A stretch of 30,207 nucleotides of DNA from RQOF01 sp964461135 (GTDB lineage Bacteria > Calditrichota > Calditrichia > RBG-13-44-9), in assembly GCA_964461135.1 (NCBI GenBank), contig CAYWTB010000054.1, positions 1 to 30,207 of the forward strand, in the 5' to 3' direction. The position numbers and the translations under genes are program-made. Below the pieces are notes generated by a model. The model had not been told where the DNA came from, searched no databases, and saw nothing but the letters and a program-made list of their open reading frames with translations. This document shows, in pieces, positions 25,389 through 30,207 of the stretch; position 1 is the stretch's first letter; each line of letters opens with the position of its first letter.

Positions 25389-25419
25389 TTGTATAAATAG
25401 CAAAAAATAATTATCTTTG
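25389..25419 (+). promoter_or_regulatory. Bacteroidota-type housekeeping promoter of lysS
   Basis: GTTG ending at 25391, a 20-base spacer and TATCTTTG at 25412-25419 match the TTTG - about 19-21 - TAnnTTTG pattern of Bacteroidota sigma-A promoters. The -7 element ends 29 bases before the lysS start codon, which suits a short leader. Confidence 0.55.
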
Positions 25420-25436
25420 CAATTCATTCAATACGC

Positions 25437-25441
25437 GGGAG
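25437..25441 (+). promoter_or_regulatory. Shine-Dalgarno of lysS preceding a TTG start
   Basis: GGGAG lies 7 bases upstream of TTG at 25449. No ATG in frame is available that would keep the N-terminal helix of LysRS, so TTG is taken as the start. Confidence 0.6.
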
Positions 25442-25448
25442 TCGGCCT

Positions 25449-26939
25449 TTGGAAGAGTTAAATCAGTTGATTCTGCAAAGACGTGAAAAACTTTTAAAAT
25501 TACAGGAATTAGGAATAAATCCCTATCCTTACCAGTTTGCACGAACCCACACCTCCGCCGGAATCATATCCGAATTTGAGAATTTAAATGAACAGGAAGT
25601 ATCTGTGGCCGGACGTATCATGTCTAACCGCCTTATGGGGAAGGCTGCCTTTTTTCACATGCAGGATATGCAGGGCAAAATACAGGTTTATCTGAAAAAG
25701 GATGAAGTGGGGGAAAAGGCGTTCGAACTGTATAAATTGCTGGATATTGGTGATATTGTAGGCGTGGCCGGAAAGGTGTTCCGGACCCGTACCGGAGAAA
25801 TTACCATTTTCTGCCGGCAGCTGGAACTTCTCAGTAAATCTCTGCGTCCGCTTCCCATTGTGAAAGAAAAAATTGAAGACGGAAAAAAGGTGACCTACGA
25901 CCCGTTTTCCGACAAGGAATTACGATACCGCCAACGATATGTGGATCTCATCGTAAACCCGGAAGTCCGGCAGGTCTTCATACAGCGGTCAAAAATCATT
26001 ACCAGCATGCGGCAATTTCTCAATAAACATGAATTTCTGGAAGTACAGACACCGGTTCTTCAACCCCTCTACGGAGGTGCGGCTGCACGTCCCTTCGTGA
26101 CTCATCACAATGCTCTGGATATGAACCTTTATTTGAGAATTGCAGATGAGCTGTATCTGAAACGCCTTATTGTGGGCGGTTTCGACGGTGTCTACGAATT
26201 CGGCAATGATTTCCGGAATGAAGGAATTGACCGCTTTCATAATCCTGAATTTACCCAGATGGAATTATATGTGGCCTTCCGGGATTACAACTGGATGATG
26301 AAGTTCACCGAACAGATGATTTCCACAGTAGCAGAAGAGGTTCTGGGAACAACCAGAATTTCTTATCAAGAGCAGGAAATCGATCTTACACCGCCATGGC
26401 GGCGGTTACCCCTGTTCCAGGGCATTAAGGAATATACGGGACTTGATATATCGGAACTGAACGAGGATGCCCTGCGAAAAACAGCCGAGAACCTGGGTAT
26501 AAAAGTGGAAAATTCCTGGGGCAGCGGTAAAATAATCGATGAGATATTCGGGGAATTTGTAGAACCTAAACTCATTCAACCTACCTTCATAACAGATTAT
26601 CCTATCGAAATGTCTCCACTGGCCAAAAAGCACCGGGACAATCCGCGCCTGGTAGAACGCTTTGAACCGATTATTGCCGGAAAAGAAATCGGAAATGCCT
26701 TCAGCGAGCTGAATGATCCGCTGGATCAACGGGAGCGCTTTGAAGGCCAGATGGATCTGCGTGCCAAAGGCGACGAGGAAGCACAGGTCCTGGACGAGGA
26801 TTTCATTCGGGCACTGGAATATGGAATGCCGCCTACTGCCGGCCTGGGCGTTGGTATCGACCGGTTAACTATGTTGCTGACCAATTCTCCCTCGATAAGA
26901 GATGTGATTTTCTTCCCGCACATGCGGCCGGAGCAATAA
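25449..26939 (+). CDS. lysS: Lysyl-tRNA synthetase, class II
   Basis: This enzyme charges tRNA-Lys with lysine. The 496-aa protein has the N-terminal OB-fold anticodon-binding domain (about 55-150, VSVAGRIMSNRLMGKAAFFH). The class II catalytic domain follows: motif 1 region FLEVQTPVLQPLYGGAAARPF, motif 2 region YEFGNDFRNEGIDRFHNPEF with the ATP-binding Arg, and motif 3 GLGVGIDRLTMLL near the C-terminus. The length matches the bacterial family. The start is TTG, with GGGAG 7 bases upstream and a Bacteroidota-type promoter before it. It is followed after 7 bases by a putative outer-membrane protein gene and then the lipoprotein-export genes, so these may share a transcript. Confidence 0.97.
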   Translation: MEELNQLILQRREKLLKLQELGINPYPYQFARTHTSAGIISEFENLNEQEVSVAGRIMSNRLMGKAAFFHMQDMQGKIQVYLKKDEVGEKAFELYKLLDIGDIVGVAGKVFRTRTGEITIFCRQLELLSKSLRPLPIVKEKIEDGKKVTYDPFSDKELRYRQRYVDLIVNPEVRQVFIQRSKIITSMRQFLNKHEFLEVQTPVLQPLYGGAAARPFVTHHNALDMNLYLRIADELYLKRLIVGGFDGVYEFGNDFRNEGIDRFHNPEFTQMELYVAFRDYNWMMKFTEQMISTVAEEVLGTTRISYQEQEIDLTPPWRRLPLFQGIKEYTGLDISELNEDALRKTAENLGIKVENSWGSGKIIDEIFGEFVEPKLIQPTFITDYPIEMSPLAKKHRDNPRLVERFEPIIAGKEIGNAFSELNDPLDQRERFEGQMDLRAKGDEEAQVLDEDFIRALEYGMPPTAGLGVGIDRLTMLLTNSPSIRDVIFFPHMRPEQ

Positions 26940-26946
26940 ATAAAAA

Positions 26947-27540
26947 ATGTTGAATAATCGATCATTAAATAAGGAAACACCGATAAAATTATTGTTGCTT
27001 TTCACCCGGGCCCCGATGATGGAATCCCCCCTTCCCGCTCAATCCGGTACACCAATCAACATTCCTAATCCGGAATTTATGGGAAGCAATGATACAGGCT
27101 TTGCATCCCTATTGGACGTCCGGAAGGCCGAAGTCCGCCTTCCATGGAATTTGAAAACAGGATTATCCCGTACCTTTTCCCGCAGAATCCGGATCCCGGG
27201 AATGTTGAATTTCGCAGGGTGGTCTCGGATAAACCCATCTTATAATAATTCCATGATGATCCATATCGGTATACGCTGGAATGCAAACGAAAAAACGTCA
27301 ATTTCCGCCGGATACTTCAGCCAGTTGGAGAGAGATGATCAGTTTTACATCGCCAGCCTGAATCAAGATTTTTTAAGTGCCGGGATCACCTTTTCCGTTA
27401 TGAGAAACTTACGGCTCTCTGCAACGGTACTTGACAGTCATATTCTTTCCGGTGACCAGGTGGATAGTATCTACGGAGAACAGGGACAGCGGTTCAACCA
27501 GACCCAGCTTATGGCTGGTACTTCTGTGCTGCTTAACTGA
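26947..27540 (+). CDS. Hypothetical protein, possible small outer-membrane beta-barrel
   Basis: I do not recognise a family for this 197-aa product. Residues 13-19 (IKLLLLF) are hydrophobic but do not form a convincing signal peptide. From about residue 100 the sequence alternates polar and hydrophobic residues in likely beta strands with turns (MMIHIGIRWNANEKTSISAGYF, QFYIASLNQDFLSAGITFSVM, LRLSATVLDS), and it ends in MAGTSVLLN. This is the pattern of outer-membrane barrels or barrel fragments. ATG at 26947 has no clear ribosome site, and ATG at 27016 is an alternative. It lies between lysS and the lipoprotein-export permease in the same direction, with gaps of 7 and 21 bases. An envelope role is an inference from this context and from the strand pattern. 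Confidence 0.6.
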   Translation: MLNNRSLNKETPIKLLLLFTRAPMMESPLPAQSGTPINIPNPEFMGSNDTGFASLLDVRKAEVRLPWNLKTGLSRTFSRRIRIPGMLNFAGWSRINPSYNNSMMIHIGIRWNANEKTSISAGYFSQLERDDQFYIASLNQDFLSAGITFSVMRNLRLSATVLDSHILSGDQVDSIYGEQGQRFNQTQLMAGTSVLLN

Positions 27541-27561
27541 TTTTATCAGGACGAACGCCTC

Positions 27562-28800
27562 ATGGGTTACGAAACATTTATTGCCAAGCGCTATTTCCGG
27601 GCCAAACGCAGAACCGGTTTTATCTCGATTATTACCTATGTATCCATCATCGGGGTCATGATCGGCGTGGCCGCACTGGATATCGTACTCTCTTCATTTA
27701 ACGGGTTTGAAGATGAAGTCCGGACGCGGCTTTTCAATGCCGATGCCCACATTCAGTTACGGAAATTTTATGTAGAGGGCATGCAGAATTACAATTCAAT
27801 TGTTGATTCCGTTCTCACCGTACCTCATGTGGTTGGCGCCACGCCAATCATCACCCGGGAAGGAGTATGCCGTTCGCGGGACAATAACGAGCCGGTGGTT
27901 ATCCGGGCAGTGGATCCCGCTACAATTGGCGATGTCACAGAAATACCGGAAAGTATTGTCAGCGGGGATTTTGAGCTGGGCATGCGGAATTATGAAGACC
28001 GGGAATTGCCGGGTATCGTTCTGGGACGGTATCTGGCTGAGAGCCTGATGATTTTTTCGCCGGGAGAAATCGTAACCCTTTTTATCATTCCGCAAACCGC
28101 CAACCTGCTATCACCGTTTCGCTTTAAACAGTTTGTGGTTACCGGCATCAGCGAGGTGGGTTTTTATGAATATGATAAAATAATGGCATATATTTCCCTG
28201 GAATCCGGTCAGAAACTGTTCAATATGCCGGATGAAGTATCCTGGATCGATATTAAACTGAATAATTATAATCTGGCGGGTAAAGTGGCCCCGGTTATCG
28301 AGAAAAAAATGGGCGGATATCCCTATGTAACCAGAACATGGTTTGAACTCAACAGGAGCCTGTACAGCTGGATGACCATCGAAAAATGGGGTGCCTTTTT
28401 AATTTTATGCCTCATTATCATGGTGGCTGCTTTCAATATTGTCAGCTCACTCATTATGATTGTGATGGAAAAAACGCGGGAAATCGGCATCCTGAAAAGC
28501 ATGGGCGCCTCCTCCAGTGGAATCATGCAGATTTTTCTGTTTGAAGGCATCATCGTCGGAGTAGTCGGGACCGCGCTGGGCAGCTTTATCGGATTCACCG
28601 TCGGTTACCTGCAGAACCGGTTCGGCCTGCTGCGGTTGCCTCCCGATGTCTACCTGATAAATAAACTGCCCATGCAGATGCAGGCTTCCGACTTCATCAT
28701 AATTGCCGTGGCCGCTATTCTGCTCTGCCTTATTGCTTCGGTGTATCCGGCATTCAAAGCGTCCAAGCTGGAACCGGTGGAGGCTATACGCTATGAATAA
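27562..28800 (+). CDS. lolC: Lipoprotein-releasing system permease, LolC/LolE family
   Basis: This 412-aa inner-membrane permease would, with LolD, extract lipoproteins from the inner membrane for delivery to LolA. The topology is that of the FtsX/MacB/LolC-E class: a first membrane helix at about 22-45 (ISIITYVSIIGVMIGVAALDIVLSS), a large periplasmic domain of about 220 residues, and three C-terminal helices near 275-300, 325-350 and 372-398. Characteristic segments are FIAKRYFRAKRRTGFISIITY, MEKTREIGILKSMGAS and YPAFKASKLEPVEAIRYE, the C-terminal tail common to the family. The gene overlaps lolD by 8 bases. Only one permease is present, so a LolC/E (LolF-like) homodimer is likely. Related MacB-type exporters cannot be fully excluded. 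Confidence 0.9.
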   Translation: MGYETFIAKRYFRAKRRTGFISIITYVSIIGVMIGVAALDIVLSSFNGFEDEVRTRLFNADAHIQLRKFYVEGMQNYNSIVDSVLTVPHVVGATPIITREGVCRSRDNNEPVVIRAVDPATIGDVTEIPESIVSGDFELGMRNYEDRELPGIVLGRYLAESLMIFSPGEIVTLFIIPQTANLLSPFRFKQFVVTGISEVGFYEYDKIMAYISLESGQKLFNMPDEVSWIDIKLNNYNLAGKVAPVIEKKMGGYPYVTRTWFELNRSLYSWMTIEKWGAFLILCLIIMVAAFNIVSSLIMIVMEKTREIGILKSMGASSSGIMQIFLFEGIIVGVVGTALGSFIGFTVGYLQNRFGLLRLPPDVYLINKLPMQMQASDFIIIAVAAILLCLIASVYPAFKASKLEPVEAIRYE

Positions 28801-29521
28801 GAAGAAAACAAAAACCAGTTCCTCCGATAATATTATCCTGGAAGCGCTCCAGGTGGAAAAACATTATCCCTCCGGCCTGGAATTACTTAAGGTACTCAAA
28901 GGAATAAACCTGAGTATCCGGGCGGGTGAAATCCTGGTTATCATGGGCCCATCCGGTGCCGGAAAAAGTACACTTCTGCATATCATGGGTACGCTGGATA
29001 AACCCACCAGCGGCGAAATTATTATAGACCACCAGCGTATGAGCCAGTTCCGGGAAAAAGATCTGGCGGCATTCCGCAACCGGAATATCGGCTTTGTATT
29101 TCAGTTTCATTACCTGATGCCGGAATTTACCGCCCTGGAAAACCTGCTTATCCCGCGGATGATCAGCGGGACAGACTGGAAAGAGGACACCCCCAGGGCC
29201 GAAGAATTACTGGCAGAAGTGGGATTGGAGCAGCGGATATCCCACAAGCCTTCTCAGTTGTCTGGCGGCGAGCTGCAGCGGGTAGCCGTGGCCCGTGCCC
29301 TAATGAATAATCCCAAGCTGATTCTGGCAGATGAACCCACCGGCAATCTGGATACTAAAAACAGCCAGGCGTTGTTCGAGCTGATTCTGGGCCTGAACCG
29401 AAAATATAACCAGACATTCGTGATTGTGACCCACAATGAGATGTTTGCCAGCCAGTGCCACCGGGTTATTCACCTGCTGGATGGGCGTATTGAAGATGAG
29501 CAGATCATTCAGCTCCTGTGA
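28793..29521 (+). CDS. lolD: Lipoprotein-releasing system ATP-binding protein
   Basis: This ABC-family ATPase powers the neighbouring permease. The frame is open back to 28703, but the start is placed at ATG 28793 (MNKKKTKTSSS) because TGGAGG at 28778-28783 lies nine bases upstream and this gives the normal domain start. The product is 242 aa. Visible motifs are Walker A GPSGAGKST, the Q-loop FVFQFHYLMPEFTALENLL (typical of LolD/MacB-type ATPases), the signature LSGGELQRVAVARAL, Walker B LILADEPTGNLD, and the switch His in IVTHNEMFA. The start overlaps the permease stop by 8 bases, so production of the two is coupled. It is the last recognisable gene of the window. Confidence 0.95.
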   Translation: MNKKKTKTSSSDNIILEALQVEKHYPSGLELLKVLKGINLSIRAGEILVIMGPSGAGKSTLLHIMGTLDKPTSGEIIIDHQRMSQFREKDLAAFRNRNIGFVFQFHYLMPEFTALENLLIPRMISGTDWKEDTPRAEELLAEVGLEQRISHKPSQLSGGELQRVAVARALMNNPKLILADEPTGNLDTKNSQALFELILGLNRKYNQTFVIVTHNEMFASQCHRVIHLLDGRIEDEQIIQLL

Positions 29522-29600
29522 GCAAAAATTATGAGCCTGGCACTCAATCATAGCCTATTCCTGCAGTCCTCTGAACTTATAACCACTTTGTTAATTCGTA

Positions 29601-29621
29601 AATTTTACCACGAAGGCGCCA
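29601..29621 (+). repeat. Degenerate intergenic repeat, copy 2
   Basis: AATTTTACCACGAAGGCGCC(A) matches 4345-4365 at 17 of 21 positions. Both copies are in gaps, in the same orientation relative to the window. Confidence 0.4.
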
Positions 29622-29728
29622 GCAACCTAAAAATTTCAAGGTTATGACGAGTATAATGTCAAGATTATCCATGTTCCGCAATACTTAAATATGATTATTG
29701 CCTTAAATCCGAAAAATAAAATTTAAAA

Positions 29729-29855
29729 GTCATTCCGACCGAAACGAATGAAATGAGCGAAGTGCCTGTCCGGCGACCAGACGGGGAAGAATCTATTGAA
29801 CTTATGAAGATTTCTCGGCTACGTCCCAGTAAGCCGGGACTTCGCTCGAAATGAC
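29729..29855. repeat. MITE-like element with 15-bp imperfect terminal inverted repeats
   Basis: GTCATTCCGACCGAA at 29729-29743 pairs with TTCGCTCGAAATGAC at 29841-29855 at 13 of 15 positions. Inside are two short hairpins: CCTGTC/GACGGG with a 9-base loop, and GTCCC/GGGAC with an 8-base loop. The central AAGATTTCTCGGCTACG resembles the GTCATTCCGAGCGAAG...GAAGATTTCTCGCTACG intergenic element I know from many FCB-group genomes. This identification is from memory. Confidence 0.65.
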
Positions 29856-29896
29856 TGGCTCACTAAGTATAATAATAACAATATATTACCGTAACA

Positions 29897-29922
29897 TTTT
29901 CGGAGCTAAAGCAATAATCATA
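29897..29922 (-). repeat. Copy of the end of the hypA-hyaD repeat element
   Basis: TTTTCGGAGCTAAAGCAATA and the next six bases match 9639-9664 at 23 of 26 positions. A shared AGAACCCAT segment lies nearby but on the opposite side of the end (29938-29946 versus 9629-9637). A matching opposite arm is not seen within the remaining window, so it may be a solo end or a degraded copy. Confidence 0.55.
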
Positions 29923-30207
29923 AACTTAAATGTCCTAGAACCCATCATTATTTTGAATGATGTGTTCGGTTCCTGCTGGACACCAAAGATCATAGATAAA
30001 AATATATTTTTTGCGACAGAAATTTCTCCAGTTCCACAGTCTGGCCTTACCCTTTCCACGAGAGCGCAATGACCCGCAGATGATTTGACTTCAGCAATAT
30101 TTTGGCGGCCGGCGCTAATCATATTCATAAAAATGTTCTTATTTACTTAAAATATTATCTAGATTTCTATAGTAATAATAGGAGAAGGTGCCCCAAGTTT
30201 TTAAATT

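Larger units (their letters stand above)
24941..25448. other. Divergent intergenic region between the che operon and lysS
   Basis: These 508 AT-rich bases should hold the promoters of both operons. Observed structures are the ribosome site AAGGAG of the regulator (complement of 24947-24952), a 7-bp inverted repeat TCATTCC/GGAATGA at 24972-25000 in the regulator leader, and a perfect 7-bp hairpin CGGAGCA/TGCTCCG at 25280-25308 with a 15-base loop. No credible ORF is seen. No clear promoter was found for the leftward operon. Confidence 0.6.
29522..30207. other. Non-coding, repeat-rich end of the window
   Basis: No convincing gene is present in these 686 bases. Small open frames (for example 29851-30072 on + and 29886-30128 on -) lack ribosome sites and run across the repeat segments. 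The region holds a degenerate repeat at 29601-29621, an inverted-repeat element at 29729-29855, and a copy of the hypA-hyaD element end at 29897-29922. No strong lolD terminator was seen. Confidence 0.65.

Noticed and set aside
28703..28792. Earlier start of lolD adding 30 residues
   Set aside because: The extension lies inside the permease gene, reads as an unrelated frame, and the ATG at 28793 has a good TGGAGG site.
29886..30128. 80-aa open frame on - in the gene-free tail
   Set aside because: It runs across a repeat-element end shared with 9639-9664, lacks a ribosome site, and has no recognisable domain.

Overview
The window is about 30 kb of bacterial chromosome of moderate GC, densely coded, with AT-rich intergenic gaps. 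No rRNA, tRNA, CRISPR array, integrase or transposase is visible. Three things suggest an FCB-group (Bacteroidota/Calditrichota/Marinimicrobia-like) Gram-negative: a TAnnTTTG-type promoter in front of lysS, a lysS-lolC-lolD gene order, and degenerate intergenic repeats of a kind I associate with that group. The phylum is an inference. Non-ATG starts (GTG, TTG) are frequent, and several were re-chosen here from ribosome-binding sites.

Region 1 (1-10124) is a [NiFe]-hydrogenase locus. On the + strand are the tail of the small subunit, the large subunit (hyaB) and the membrane cytochrome b (hyaC), closed by a strong hairpin terminator. Facing them on the - strand is a complete maturation set, hyaD-hypA-hypB-hypF-hypC-hypD-hypE, ending in a small lipoprotein-like protein with a CX4CH heme motif. 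HypA/B deliver Ni, HypF/E/C/D build the Fe(CN)2CO group, and HyaD clips the large-subunit tail after insertion. The enzyme looks like a membrane-bound uptake hydrogenase feeding electrons to quinone through HyaC. Two inverted-repeat elements lie in gaps of the maturation operon.

Region 2 (10299-11930) is a lone MIO-type aromatic amino acid ammonia-lyase, best matched to histidine ammonia-lyase, divergent from the hydrogenase maturation operon.

Region 3 (24940 down to 12036, - strand) reads, in transcription order: a response regulator with a long acidic linker, CheW, a tandem-HAMP chemoreceptor, a giant multi-Hpt hybrid CheA with its own receiver, a beta-helix/TonB C-terminal fusion protein, a deoxynucleoside kinase and a glycosyltransferase. 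The chemosensory part resembles Pil-Chp-type pathways more than flagellar chemotaxis. No CheR, CheB, pilus or flagellar gene is in view.

Region 4 (25449-29521, + strand) is lysS, a putative outer-membrane protein, and the lipoprotein-export permease and ATPase (lolC/E, lolD). The last 686 bases (29522-30207) carry no convincing gene but hold several repeat elements, one of which shares its end sequence with the element between hypA and hyaD.
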